Below, piece by piece: positions 42,059 to 50,665 of a stretch of DNA of 64,000 nt (position 1 is the first letter of the stretch; every line of letters starts with the position of its first letter). The DNA is taken from contig NZ_JBDNRK010000013.1 in assembly GCF_047718555.1 (NCBI RefSeq), forward strand, positions 25,819 through 89,818. Direction: 5' to 3'. The notes below the pieces were generated by a model, which saw only the letters and a program-made list of their open reading frames with translations, made no database searches and was not told where the DNA came from. The DNA is from Clostridium_I sp047718555. Its GTDB lineage: Bacteria > Bacillota > Clostridia > Clostridiales > Clostridiaceae. The position numbers and the translations under genes were made by a program.

Positions 42059-43270
42059 ATGGGAACTTTAAAGGAAAAATTGTATGAGGAGTTAAAACTA
42101 AAATTAGCTTTAAGCGTTGAGGGTGTTACGTATGATGTAGGTGTTTTCGATAGTCTATTAGAGAATAATAAGAGTTTAAAAAAGTTGAATTATTGCACTT
42201 TGGATAAGGATTTGTTAACAAAGAAAAGCTATAATATACCATACGGATTTATTTTGGATAATGGATTTGGCGTTGGACTTGTCACTGATAAAAATTCTCC
42301 TTACAAAATTGTGGAGAACGATGGAGTGTTTAGTGTTAATTATAGAGGAGAAAAGCTATCAAATATAACATTTCCAGAAACTCCTGAATTTTATTCGAAA
42401 AAAACAAAAGATGGTATAAGTATGAGAGATATTGCATCTGATTCAGCCATAGGAAGTGGTGATAAGAGTCTTGTTGTTGCTTATAGTACAGAATGTTCCG
42501 TTAAGGATAAAGGACAAACTTGCTTATTTTGTGTAATGAATGGAACAAAAGGACTAGATGGTGGAGAAGATAGACCGGCTTGGAAGTATCCACATCAAAT
42601 TGCTGAAACTGTAAAAGCTGGTTATGATGAAGGGTATAAGCATTTAACAATTACAGGAGGCTTTGTACCAGAGCGTAGAGAAGTTGAGTATTATTTGGAT
42701 GTGGCAGAAAGTATCAAGGAAGCACTTGGAACAAATACCTTTAATGGAACCGCATGTATTGGTGCACCAATTGATTTATCAGTTATTGAAAAGTATAAAG
42801 AAGCAGGTTATAGTTCCATTGCCTTTAATACAGAAGTATGGGGTAAAAATTATTTTGATATTGTGTGCCCTGGAAAAGTAGAAGAATGTGGTGGCTATGA
42901 TAATTGGATAAAAGCAATCGAATATGGAATTGAAGTATTTGGTAAAGGAAATGTAAGAAGTAATTTTGTAGTAGGCTTACAGCCAAAAGAAGTACTATTT
43001 GAAGGTATTGAATACTTAGCTTCTATAGGTGTTGTTACGGTTGCTTCTAGCTGGGTACCAGGCCTTGGATCTCCCCTTGAAGGACATCGCTCTCCTACTG
43101 TTGATTGGCATTGGGATGTTCAACTTAGGCATGCAGATATTTTAAGAAAATATGGACGTACCTATGAGGAAATATTTAATGCTACACCGGGTAGAACATT
43201 AACACATGATATTTATCAAATAGAAGAAGAAAAATTACCTATTTTCAGTAAAAAAGTAAGTAATTTCTAG
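42059..43270 (+). CDS. Radical SAM protein, CX8CX2C family, paralogue 8
   Basis: A 403-residue member and the intact twin of the 28107 relic. Cysteines 146, 155 and 158 lie in CSVKDKGQTCLFCVMNG; note STEC instead of SNEC and NGTKG instead of NATKD. Other subgroup marks are TGGFVPERREVEYYLDVAES, TACIGAPIDL, CPGKVEECGGYDNW and GLQPKEVLFEG, where IEPK is lost. GGGAGG precedes ATG. This subgroup always lies next to HgdB-like sequence (intact at 26722, relic at 41856), hinting that the two enzymes share a pathway. Confidence 0.85.
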   Translation: MGTLKEKLYEELKLKLALSVEGVTYDVGVFDSLLENNKSLKKLNYCTLDKDLLTKKSYNIPYGFILDNGFGVGLVTDKNSPYKIVENDGVFSVNYRGEKLSNITFPETPEFYSKKTKDGISMRDIASDSAIGSGDKSLVVAYSTECSVKDKGQTCLFCVMNGTKGLDGGEDRPAWKYPHQIAETVKAGYDEGYKHLTITGGFVPERREVEYYLDVAESIKEALGTNTFNGTACIGAPIDLSVIEKYKEAGYSSIAFNTEVWGKNYFDIVCPGKVEECGGYDNWIKAIEYGIEVFGKGNVRSNFVVGLQPKEVLFEGIEYLASIGVVTVASSWVPGLGSPLEGHRSPTVDWHWDVQLRHADILRKYGRTYEEIFNATPGRTLTHDIYQIEEEKLPIFSKKVSNF

Positions 43271-43291
43271 AAATTATTGTTCATGAAAATT

Positions 43292-43337
43292 AGGGTATTA
43301 TCAGCATCATGGCTGGTAATACCCTATAATTTTTTCT
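43292..43337 (+). terminator. Terminator after paralogue 8
   Basis: AGGGTATTA pairs with TAATACCCT around a GCATCATGGC apex, T-rich tail. Sister of the 29331 terminator. Confidence 0.8.
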
Positions 43338-43372
43338 TTGCAATAATTAAAGAATTATAATTTAGCTAAGGG

Positions 43373-43520
43373 AAATATCTTTATGATCAAAGCTTTGCAG
43401 CTATTTCCGCAGCAATAGAAAATATCTTTTCAATTGCTGAATCTACTTCTTCTTTTAATGAATAATGTCAATAATTTCTAAATGATCTTCATGCGCCTGT
43501 GCTATCATGCAGACCAAAGT
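43373..43520 (-). pseudogene. Antisense fragment, unidentified, copy 2
   Basis: Minus-strand codons read CMIAQAHEDHLEIIDIIH and, in another frame, KEEVDSAIEKIFSIAAEIAA, then a stop. It is a frameshifted C-terminus of a small helical protein that I do not recognise. It duplicates 29380-29500. Confidence 0.35.
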
Positions 43521-43523
43521 ATA

Positions 43524-43552
43524 TTGACATGGTTCGATATATGGAATACAAT
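43524..43552 (+). promoter_or_regulatory. Promoter of leader element 13
   Basis: TTGACA 43524-43529, 17 bases, TACAAT 43547-43552. Confidence 0.7.
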
Positions 43553-43596
43553 ATAGTAGATATATAAGAAGGTTATAATTAATATATAAGTTTTTG

Positions 43597-43665
43597 GTTG
43601 ACTAGGAAAACTAGAGACTAATATTTTATCCGCATTTAAGTGGATGAGTATTAGTCTTTTTTATT
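43597..43665 (+). promoter_or_regulatory. Shared leader element 13
   Basis: GTTGA, CTAG-GAAAA-CTAG, AG, then ACTAATATTTTATCC / GGATGAGTATTAGT and CTTTTTTATTT. Confidence 0.85.
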
Positions 43666-43726
43666 TAATCAATTTTAATTTAGACTAAATAATAAAGTAT
43701 GCAAAATATAGTTGGAGGTTATTGTT

Positions 43727-44491
43727 ATGGGATTTAAAGATAAAGTTGTTGTAGTTACAGGTTCATCAAGCGGAATTGGAAGAGAAATTGCACTAGAGTT
43801 TGGTAAAGAAGGTGCTACAGTAATAGTAAATGGAAGAAATGAAGCGGCAATTGAAAGAGTAGTAGCTGAAATAAAAAATAATGGTGGGGTAGCTTTGGGA
43901 ATAAGAGCTGATGTCACACAAAAGAAGGAAGTCGAAAATCTATTCGAAACTGTAATTGAAAAATATGGAACAGTAGATATATTAGTTAATAATGCTGGCG
44001 GTGGTGGCGATGCTAAAAAAGTAGAAGATATAACAGAAGAAGAGTGGGATACTGTTGTAAATAGAAATTTAAAGAGCGTCTTTTTTTGCACACAAGCTGT
44101 TATAGGAACCTTAAAAAAGCAAAAGAAGGGCAGGATAATAAACATATCATCTCAAGCAGGGAGAGCCCTTACTATTTTAGCAGGTCCACATTATGCTAGT
44201 GCTAAGGCTGGTGTAATAAGTTTTACAAAGCAAGTTGCAAAAGATTTGGCAAAGTATAATGTTACAGTAAATGCAGTAGCGCCAGGAATAATAGCTAGCG
44301 GAGATAGGTTAGATAATGCATGGAATTCATTTTCAGAGGAAGATAGGGATGGATTTTTAAATGATATACCTGTTGGAAGGCTTGGAATAAATAGTGAAGT
44401 TGCACATGTTGTTCTATTTTTAGCATCAGAAGAAGCTGGTTATATAGTCGGTGCTACTATTGATGTAAATGGTGGACGATGGATGTTGTAA
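43727..44491 (+). CDS. Short-chain dehydrogenase/reductase (classical SDR)
   Basis: A 254-residue NAD(P)-dependent oxidoreductase. TGSSSGIGREIALEF near residue 12 is the cofactor loop, NNAGGGG near 86 and the catalytic Ser-Tyr-Lys set in ISSQAG and YASAKAGV near 157. It resembles 3-oxoacyl-ACP-reductase-type SDRs. GGAGG at 43714-43718 overlaps a possible TTG start, so ATG 43727 is chosen. Monocistronic behind its own leader. Given the regulon it may oxidise an alcohol or hydroxy-sulfonate; the substrate is not evident. Confidence 0.85.
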   Translation: MGFKDKVVVVTGSSSGIGREIALEFGKEGATVIVNGRNEAAIERVVAEIKNNGGVALGIRADVTQKKEVENLFETVIEKYGTVDILVNNAGGGGDAKKVEDITEEEWDTVVNRNLKSVFFCTQAVIGTLKKQKKGRIINISSQAGRALTILAGPHYASAKAGVISFTKQVAKDLAKYNVTVNAVAPGIIASGDRLDNAWNSFSEEDRDGFLNDIPVGRLGINSEVAHVVLFLASEEAGYIVGATIDVNGGRWML

Positions 44492-44521
44492 TGAAACATC
44501 AATCTTTTATTTTTAAATGTA

Positions 44522-44578
44522 TTGACAAGTTTTTATATGTAAAATATAATTAACATATGAAACATATAAGAATACTAT
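44522..44578 (+). promoter_or_regulatory. Promoter and start-site motif of leader element 14
   Basis: TTGACA 44522-44527, 17 bases, TATAAT 44545-44550, then ACATATAAGAATACTAT at 44562-44578. Confidence 0.8.
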
Positions 44579-44599
44579 TAGAGTAATATTTGTGTTATA

Positions 44600-44665
44600 G
44601 TTGACTAGGAAAACTAGAGGCTAATATCTAATCCTTATTTCTAAGGGTGGATATTAGCTTTTTTG
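44600..44665 (+). promoter_or_regulatory. Shared leader element 14
   Basis: GTTGA, CTAG-GAAAA-CTAG, AG, then GGCTAATATCTAATCC / GGGTGGATATTAGC and T6. Confidence 0.85.
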
Positions 44666-44736
44666 TGTATAATTAATTTCATTTTAGATTTTGGTAATAT
44701 ATTTAGTGCTTTTAATCCAGAGTAAAGGAGATTTTA

Positions 44737-46104
44737 ATGAATATAACATATTCAAGACATGAAATACGTCGAGATATTATAAAACTGGCATGGCCAACTG
44801 TAATAGAACAGGTATTGATTATGATGGTTGGTATAGTATCAACTATACTGGTAGCAAAGCTTGGAAAAGAATCCATTGCTGCAGTGGGAATGGTTAATAA
44901 TTTAGTGAATTTTTCTCAAACTATCTTTACTGGTCTTTCAATAGGTTCAACAATAGTAATTGCTAGAGTTACTGGTGAAAGTGGTATTAAAAATGCAAAA
45001 GAAGTTTTAGTTCAATCATTATTTATGAGTATACTTGTTGGAGTTTTTCTTGCTTTTTTTGGATTTATATTCTCCAATGAGATAATAACTACTTTCTTTG
45101 GTTCTGCTGATTCTAAAGTAATAAGTCTAGTTGAAACTTATTATCATATTGTGCTTTTAGGAATGCCATTTGTTGTAGTTGAGATGGTGGTAGGTGGAGC
45201 TTTAAGAGGAATTGGAGATACAAAGACACCTATGTATGTAGTTTTATTTGAAAATTTAATTAATGTGCTATTAAGTATAGTACTAATTTATGGAGTAAAA
45301 TACAATGAAGTGTTTTACTTAAACCCTCTAGGGGTAAAAGGTGCTGCAATTGCTGCTACTACTGCAAGAATTATTGGTGGCATAGTAATAGTGCATTTTT
45401 TATTTAGGAAAAAGTCTAAAATAAATCTTGTTAAATTTGGCAAATTTAAAATTAATTTTAGAATAATAAAAAGAATAATAAGAGTTGGAATTCCTGCATG
45501 CATAGAGAACTTAATCATGAATGGTGGGTTTTTAATGCAGCAAATACTTGTTGTAGCTATGGGAACTGTTGAAGTAGCTGCTTTTCAAATTGGGGGGAGT
45601 ATACATTCTTTGGCTTTTCTACCGTTATTAGGGCTTGGTTTAACAACAACTACTACTGTTGGTCAAAGTTTGGGTAGTAAAGATTTAAAAAAAGCAGAAG
45701 TTTATGCTTATGAAAATATAAAGATAGCAATCTTTACTGGACTATGTTCTACAATGATAGAATTTTCCTGTGGATTTTTATTTGCAAGATTATATTCTTC
45801 AGATTTACAAGTTATAAATACAAGTATTATTGTAATTAGGGGTTTTGCCTTAGTTTCAGCATTTTTAGGAGTTGAGAAGGTTGGCTCGGCTATATTAAGA
45901 TGTTCAGGAGATATTAAATACGTAATATTTTCATCAGTTGCGGGATTGTGGACATTTAGACTTATAGTTGCAGCTATTTTGATTAGATTTTTAAATCTTG
46001 GTCTCTATGGGCTAATGATAGGTATCTTTTTTGATTACAGTATTAGAGCAGTTATGTATATTTTTAGGATAAAAGCTGGCAGATGGAAATATTTAAAAGT
46101 CTAA
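44737..46104 (+). CDS. MATE-family efflux transporter
   Basis: A 455-residue protein with 12 membrane segments in two similar halves. Typical MatE stretches are RRDIIKLAWPTVIEQVLIMM and GGALRGIGDTKTPMYV in the first half and RVGIPACIENLIMNGG in the second. It exports an organic cation or small metabolite using Na+ or H+. AAAGGAG precedes ATG by 8 bases. The leader suggests induction with the sulfur genes, so it may remove a toxic desulfurised product. It may run into the APRT-phosphorylase pair, as no terminator is seen after it. Confidence 0.85.
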   Translation: MNITYSRHEIRRDIIKLAWPTVIEQVLIMMVGIVSTILVAKLGKESIAAVGMVNNLVNFSQTIFTGLSIGSTIVIARVTGESGIKNAKEVLVQSLFMSILVGVFLAFFGFIFSNEIITTFFGSADSKVISLVETYYHIVLLGMPFVVVEMVVGGALRGIGDTKTPMYVVLFENLINVLLSIVLIYGVKYNEVFYLNPLGVKGAAIAATTARIIGGIVIVHFLFRKKSKINLVKFGKFKINFRIIKRIIRVGIPACIENLIMNGGFLMQQILVVAMGTVEVAAFQIGGSIHSLAFLPLLGLGLTTTTTVGQSLGSKDLKKAEVYAYENIKIAIFTGLCSTMIEFSCGFLFARLYSSDLQVINTSIIVIRGFALVSAFLGVEKVGSAILRCSGDIKYVIFSSVAGLWTFRLIVAAILIRFLNLGLYGLMIGIFFDYSIRAVMYIFRIKAGRWKYLKV

Positions 46105-46202
46105 TTCCAAAGGTAAATTTAATAAGAAATTAATTGATAATGTGAATTAACAATTGATAATAATATAATTAGTGAAATTTAGAATATAAGGAGAGTATTT
46201 CT

Positions 46203-46721
46203 ATGAGTTTAAAAGATAAAATAAGAATTATTGAAGATTTTCCAAAGAAAGGTATAAGCTTCAAAGATATTTCTACATTAATTGGAGATGGAGAAGCATT
46301 TAAATATACAGTTGAGGAAATCGTAAGTTATTTGAGAGATAAAAAAATTGATGCAATAGCAGGACCTGAGGCTAGAGGTTTTCTATTTGGTGCTTCAGTA
46401 GCAAGTAGTCTTGGGGTTGGGTTCATACCTGTAAGGAAAAAGGGTAAATTACCACCAGAGACACTACAAATAGAGTATGAATTAGAATATGGAAAGGATA
46501 TACTTGAAATTAATAAGGATGCAGTGAAACCTGGACAGAGAATAGCCATAATAGATGATTTATTAGCTACAGGAGGAACAATTGATGCAGTTGCAAAATT
46601 AGTTGAGTTAGCTGGAGGAGAAGTTTCATCTTTAGCTTTTGTAATTGAACTTACTGAACTTAATGGAAAAGCTAGGCTTGAGAAATATGATGTTTTTTCC
46701 CTAGTTAAGTATGATATTTGA
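46203..46721 (+). CDS. apt: Adenine phosphoribosyltransferase
   Basis: A 172-residue enzyme converting adenine and PRPP to AMP. The PRPP-binding motif is AIIDDLLATGGTIDA near residue 117, and GPEARGFLFGASVA near 57 and RKKGKLPPET near 79 are the APRT-specific loops. Length is normal. AAGGAG precedes ATG. It is 51 bases before a nucleoside phosphorylase; together they could recycle the adenine of 5'-methylthioadenosine or deoxyadenosine, the latter made in quantity by radical SAM enzymes. Confidence 0.95.
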   Translation: MSLKDKIRIIEDFPKKGISFKDISTLIGDGEAFKYTVEEIVSYLRDKKIDAIAGPEARGFLFGASVASSLGVGFIPVRKKGKLPPETLQIEYELEYGKDILEINKDAVKPGQRIAIIDDLLATGGTIDAVAKLVELAGGEVSSLAFVIELTELNGKARLEKYDVFSLVKYDI

Positions 46722-46772
46722 TCAACAGAATTTTTTAAAATAAATATTTAAAGTTGAAGGAGAAAAATAAAT

Positions 46773-47564
46773 ATGGAAGAAAGAATTAATGCCAAAATGT
46801 TTTTAGAACATTTAGCGTCTAGGCAAGGAGTGACAATCGATGATTACAAAATTGCTCCAGTAGTTATTGGCTCATGGGATCATAATCTAATAAAAAATAT
46901 TGCAGAAGAATTTGAATTAGAACCATTGCCAAATTGGACAAAAAATAGTACTGTTTACAACTGGAGAACCAATGAACAGGATGTAACTTTTATTACTTTA
47001 CCAGTGGGTGCACCATCTGCTGTTAGTACTCTTGAGCAACTTGTTGCCCGTGGTGCAAAAGTTTTTATAGGAATTGGATTTGCAGGTAGTTTACAACCTT
47101 CAGTACCTGTTGGTAGTATAGTAATTGCAAATAATTGCATTCGCGAAGAAGGAACTTCCTATCATTATATAAAAGATAATTCTGAAGGATTGCCAAGTGA
47201 AAGATTATTGGGTCAGCTGCAAAAAGCTTTTGATAATGAAGGCATTGATTCAACAACTGGAGGCATTTGGACAACAGATGCTATCTATAGAGAATTAAAA
47301 AGTAAAGTTGAGGATTATAGGAAAAAAGGAATTATTGGTGTGGAAATGGAGACTTCAGCATTATATGTTGTGGGAAAATTTAGGGGAATAGAAGTATGCA
47401 ATGTATTAGCTATTAGTGATGAGTTATGGAGTGATTGGAATCCACAATTTGGTTCTGAAAAATTAATCAATACTATAGAAACTATTAAAAAGGGATTACT
47501 TAATAATATAGATCTTTTTACAGAATTAGCTGATAAGTTAGAAGATGAAGGTGCTACTGCTTAA
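46773..47564 (+). CDS. Nucleoside phosphorylase (uridine/purine phosphorylase family)
   Basis: A 263-residue PNP_UDP_1-family protein. GIGFAGSLQPSVPVGSIVIA near residue 99 and GVEMETSALYVVGKF near 190 (ribose-contacting EMET) are diagnostic, and EEGTSYHY near 125 resembles uridine-phosphorylase-type members. The substrate base cannot be settled by eye. Paired with APRT, a role in cleaving adenine-bearing thio- or deoxynucleosides would fit, but adenosine, uridine or MTA are all open. GAAGGAG precedes ATG. Confidence 0.8.
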   Translation: MEERINAKMFLEHLASRQGVTIDDYKIAPVVIGSWDHNLIKNIAEEFELEPLPNWTKNSTVYNWRTNEQDVTFITLPVGAPSAVSTLEQLVARGAKVFIGIGFAGSLQPSVPVGSIVIANNCIREEGTSYHYIKDNSEGLPSERLLGQLQKAFDNEGIDSTTGGIWTTDAIYRELKSKVEDYRKKGIIGVEMETSALYVVGKFRGIEVCNVLAISDELWSDWNPQFGSEKLINTIETIKKGLLNNIDLFTELADKLEDEGATA

Positions 47565-47613
47565 ACAAAATGATTGTTTACTCCAGTTAAGTAAAAGTGA
47601 TAAAAGTAAATAT

Positions 47614-47641
47614 TTGATATGATGTATTATTATGGTATTAT
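47614..47641 (+). promoter_or_regulatory. Promoter of leader element 15
   Basis: TTGATA 47614-47619, 16 bases, TATTAT 47636-47641. Confidence 0.55.
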
Positions 47642-47701
47642 ATATTTATTGGATTAATATTAAAATATACAGATATAATTAAATAAAGTGTTTTAAAGTC
47701 A

Positions 47702-47760
47702 GTTGACTAGGAGTACTAGAGGCTGGGTTTTACAATTAATTGTAAAATCCAGCCTCTTTA
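47702..47760 (+). promoter_or_regulatory. Shared leader element 15
   Basis: GTTGA, CTAG-GAGTA-CTAG, then AGAGGCTGGGTTTTACAAT / ATTGTAAAATCCAGCCTCT, a perfect stem with one G-T pair, and TTTATT. Confidence 0.85.
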
Positions 47761-47790
47761 TTGATTAAATAAGATTAAATTATCGGTGGT

Positions 47791-47816
47791 ATTGATATTG
47801 ATATTGATATTGATAT
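47791..47816. repeat. Hexanucleotide tandem repeat
   Basis: ATTGAT-type hexamer repeated just over four times, between leader 15 and the 47879 gene. Possible slippage site altering leader length. Confidence 0.7.
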
Positions 47817-47878
47817 AAATATTAAATCATATATAAAAGAAGCATAAATATAAATTATATTGGTAGGTGATAGAATTA

Positions 47879-49099
47879 ATGTCAGAAAATTTAAGTTTAA
47901 AAGAGGTTATTGAAAAATACAATGATGTATCTCCATTTGTAATCATTAAAATTGATGTTCAAAGGAGAGGAGTTATTTATACAGAAAATGCGCTTAAAGT
48001 GTTAGATCCTGATATACATGATGTGAAAATTCTAGAATGTAATGATAGAGGTTTAAGGAAGTTTTATCCTTCATCACTATTATTAAGGGATGGAACTACA
48101 ATAATGACTGGAAAAAGAATAAATGGAGAAAAACCATATATTGTGGATTATATTGATGGAAAGCTTGTAATTACAGATAATGGTGAATTTATAGAAGAAG
48201 TTGAATATTGGACTAAAGCAGATTTTTTAACTAAATTTACGAGTAAGGGGACTCCAATGAGTGAAGTAGCTGTAGTTAGACCACAAAGAATTGATTTTGA
48301 TCCATATAGGTATTGTCATTTTTGGGATAATGGCCATGGATGCAGATATTGCTCAAGAGGAGGATCTTATTATAAGAATAGATCCAATCAAAGGATTAAA
48401 TTAAATCCAGAGGATGCTTATGAAACTGTTAAAGAAGCATTAAAACAAAGAGGAAGATATACAAGCATACACTTAACAGGAGGCTCAAATACAGGTGGGC
48501 AAGAAGTATTTGATGAAGAAGTGGATTGGTACATAGAAATATTACAAGCAATAGGAAGAAACTTTAAGACTAAAAGATTTCCTAGTCAATTAATTGCATC
48601 GGCTTTTAATGAGAGGCAATTGGCAAAGATATATGAAAATACAGGAATAGCAACATATACTACAGATATTGAAGTTTTAAATGAAGAAAAATTTAATTGG
48701 ATATGTCCAGGAAAAGCTGAATGGGTAGGATATAAGGAGTGGAAAAGAAGATTAATATCAGCAGTAGATATATTTGGAAAAGGAAATGTAAATACAGGTA
48801 CAGTTGGAGGAGTTGAATTAGCGAAACCTTATGGATTTTTGTCAGAAGACGAAGCATTGAAGGCAATTTTGGAAGAGGCAGAAGATCTAGCTCAACATGG
48901 GGTAGGCGCAGTATATATTGTTTGGGGAATAGGACCTAATTCTGCATTTCAGAATCAGCAGGTCCCATCATTAGAGTACTTTACTAGGTTAGCAAGGGGT
49001 TATAGTAAAATTCATAGTAAGTATAATTTATCAATAGACAATGATACTTACAGAAATTGCGGAAATCATCCCGATACAGATTTGGATAGAGTCAAGTAG
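47879..49099 (+). CDS. Divergent radical SAM protein, CX8CX2C type, paralogue 11
   Basis: About 406 residues. It is clearly homologous to the family but distant. Cysteines at 146, 155 and 158 lie in CHFWDNGHGCRYC, keeping the eight-residue spacing although every intervening residue but one glycine differs. LTGGSNTGGQEVFDEEVDWY replaces TGGF(I/V)PERRE, and CPGK, GYKEWKRRLISAVDIFGKGN and TVGGVELAK match the regular members' CPGK, W...AVEVFGYGR and GIEPK. The C-terminus is longer and ends SLEYFTRLARGYSKIHSKYN. The frame begins at GTG 47867, but GGTAGGTG supports ATG 47879. First gene of a six-gene operon ending with a regular paralogue. Confidence 0.85.
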   Translation: MSENLSLKEVIEKYNDVSPFVIIKIDVQRRGVIYTENALKVLDPDIHDVKILECNDRGLRKFYPSSLLLRDGTTIMTGKRINGEKPYIVDYIDGKLVITDNGEFIEEVEYWTKADFLTKFTSKGTPMSEVAVVRPQRIDFDPYRYCHFWDNGHGCRYCSRGGSYYKNRSNQRIKLNPEDAYETVKEALKQRGRYTSIHLTGGSNTGGQEVFDEEVDWYIEILQAIGRNFKTKRFPSQLIASAFNERQLAKIYENTGIATYTTDIEVLNEEKFNWICPGKAEWVGYKEWKRRLISAVDIFGKGNVNTGTVGGVELAKPYGFLSEDEALKAILEEAEDLAQHGVGAVYIVWGIGPNSAFQNQQVPSLEYFTRLARGYSKIHSKYNLSIDNDTYRNCGNHPDTDLDRVK

Positions 49100-49110
49100 G
49101 AGGAATCGAA

Positions 49111-49578
49111 ATGACAATTCAGATAGATAAAGAAATAATAGAGCTTTTATCTAAAAGTGATACCCAAAAGGTAATAGCAACTACAGATAGATATGGTGAA
49201 CCACATGTGGTATTTAAAAATAACATATTTATTGAATCAGGTAATATAGTACTTCTTGAACTTATAGAAACATCACAGACAAATAATAATTTAGTAAATA
49301 GTATATGGTTTAATAGAAAAGTAGCTATTAACATAAAAGGTGTCAATAATCAATCTTGGCAAATAAAAGGCATTCCCGTAAAAACTCATATAAGTGGACA
49401 TATTTACGAAAAGTATTACAAAATAAGTGAAGAAGAAAATCCTAACATTGATTTAGGAGCAGTTTGGATAATAAAACCTACAAAAATAATAAATAATGAA
49501 TTCAATAATATTCTACAGGATGAAAAAAGAAAACATCCATATTTATTTCATTTAGATAAAATAGTAAAAAAAGATTAG
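49111..49578 (+). CDS. Pyridoxamine-phosphate-oxidase-like split-barrel protein 2
   Basis: A 155-residue FMN-binding-split-barrel-type protein with KVIATTDRYGEPHVVFKNNI, NLVNSIWFNRKVAINIKG and a histidine-bearing HISGHIYEKYYK. It is distant from the 34565 protein but has the same general pattern and again follows a radical SAM gene (11 bases). AGGAGGAAT precedes ATG. Possibly a flavin-based partner or electron carrier for the 47879 enzyme. Confidence 0.65.
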   Translation: MTIQIDKEIIELLSKSDTQKVIATTDRYGEPHVVFKNNIFIESGNIVLLELIETSQTNNNLVNSIWFNRKVAINIKGVNNQSWQIKGIPVKTHISGHIYEKYYKISEEENPNIDLGAVWIIKPTKIINNEFNNILQDEKRKHPYLFHLDKIVKKD

Positions 49579-49611
49579 AAAAGAATTTACTTAAGAGAGG
49601 GAGAAATATAT

Positions 49612-50634
49612 ATGAAAAATTTTAAGAGAGTTATTAGCATATTTATAACAATTATAATATTAGGAACTTTATTTACAGGATGTAGTAGTAAAAAGTCAGC
49701 TAGCAGTAATTCACAGGTAAAAAAACCAACTCAGGTATCAATAGGAATTTTAAATGGTTTATCCTCTACATCACTTATAATAGCTTCTAAAAAAGGTTTT
49801 CTTAAAGAAGAATTTGGTAAAGAAGGGATTAAGGTTAATGAAGTATGGATTACTAGCGGAGGAGGTCCTGCAATTATTAATGCTATGGAATCTAACAACA
49901 TAAATATTGGTGGCATGGCTGACCAGCCTATTATTCAAGCAGCAGCTAATGGAGGTACAGAAAAAGTTATAGGAGATTTTTCACAAAGTGATAAATATGT
50001 AGAATTAATAGTGCCTAAGAATTCACCTGCAAATTCTATAAAGGATTTAAAGGGTAAAAAGATATCAGTATCAGTTGGAACGGTTACTCATAGAATACTA
50101 TATGCTATGCTTAAAGCTAATAATATGAAACCAGAAGATGTTCAGATTGTAAATAGTCCAGATGGAAATATATTACCTGTACTTACTTCTGGTAATGCTG
50201 ATGCAGCAGTAACTTCTGAACCAACTCCTTCTAAGCTTGAACTTGATGGACAGGTTAAAGTAATTGGTGATACAGCAGGTTATAAAACTAATTACGCTGT
50301 GCTTGTTGCAACTGGAGAATTTATAAAGGAGTATCCTGAAGAAGTTAAAACATTACTTAGAGCTGTAAAAAGAGCTATTGACTATTTAAATAATCCAGCA
50401 AATCATGATGAAGCAGTAAAAATTTTAGCAGACGCTACTCAGGTTACGCCTGAAGTTGTGGAAAAGGCACTTCCAAAATTTAGTTTTGATATAGATATAT
50501 CAGATAAAGCAATAAATTCCTTTCAAGACAGTGCCGATATGATGTATTCTATGAAAATCATTAGAACTCCTGTAAAAGCTAAAGATATAGTTGATAAAAG
50601 TTTTCTTGAGTCATTAGGATATGTAAAAAAATAA
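49612..50634 (+). CDS. SsuA/TauA-type substrate-binding lipoprotein 4
   Basis: A 340-residue protein with lipobox LFTGC. Fold motifs: GILNGLSSTSLIIASKKGFL, GGGPAIINAMESNNINIGGM, KGKKISVSVGTVTHRILYAM and DAAVTSEPTPSKLE. GAGAGGGAG precedes ATG. With permease (50666) and ATPase (51533) right behind it, this is the one fully contiguous SsuABC set in the window, enclosed by two radical SAM genes. Confidence 0.85.
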   Translation: MKNFKRVISIFITIIILGTLFTGCSSKKSASSNSQVKKPTQVSIGILNGLSSTSLIIASKKGFLKEEFGKEGIKVNEVWITSGGGPAIINAMESNNINIGGMADQPIIQAAANGGTEKVIGDFSQSDKYVELIVPKNSPANSIKDLKGKKISVSVGTVTHRILYAMLKANNMKPEDVQIVNSPDGNILPVLTSGNADAAVTSEPTPSKLELDGQVKVIGDTAGYKTNYAVLVATGEFIKEYPEEVKTLLRAVKRAIDYLNNPANHDEAVKILADATQVTPEVVEKALPKFSFDIDISDKAINSFQDSADMMYSMKIIRTPVKAKDIVDKSFLESLGYVKK

Positions 50635-50665
50635 TTTGTATAGTACTAAAAGGAGTGAAATATAG

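Noticed and set aside
28702..42881. Identical 72-codon open frames at 28702-28920 and 42663-42881
   Set aside because: They are out-of-frame shadows of the two radical SAM genes; identity only reflects the converted DNA tract.
43675..44145. 156-codon minus-strand frame over the SDR gene
   Set aside because: Mirror of the SDR coding sequence with proline/serine-rich shadow composition; it runs across the SDR start.
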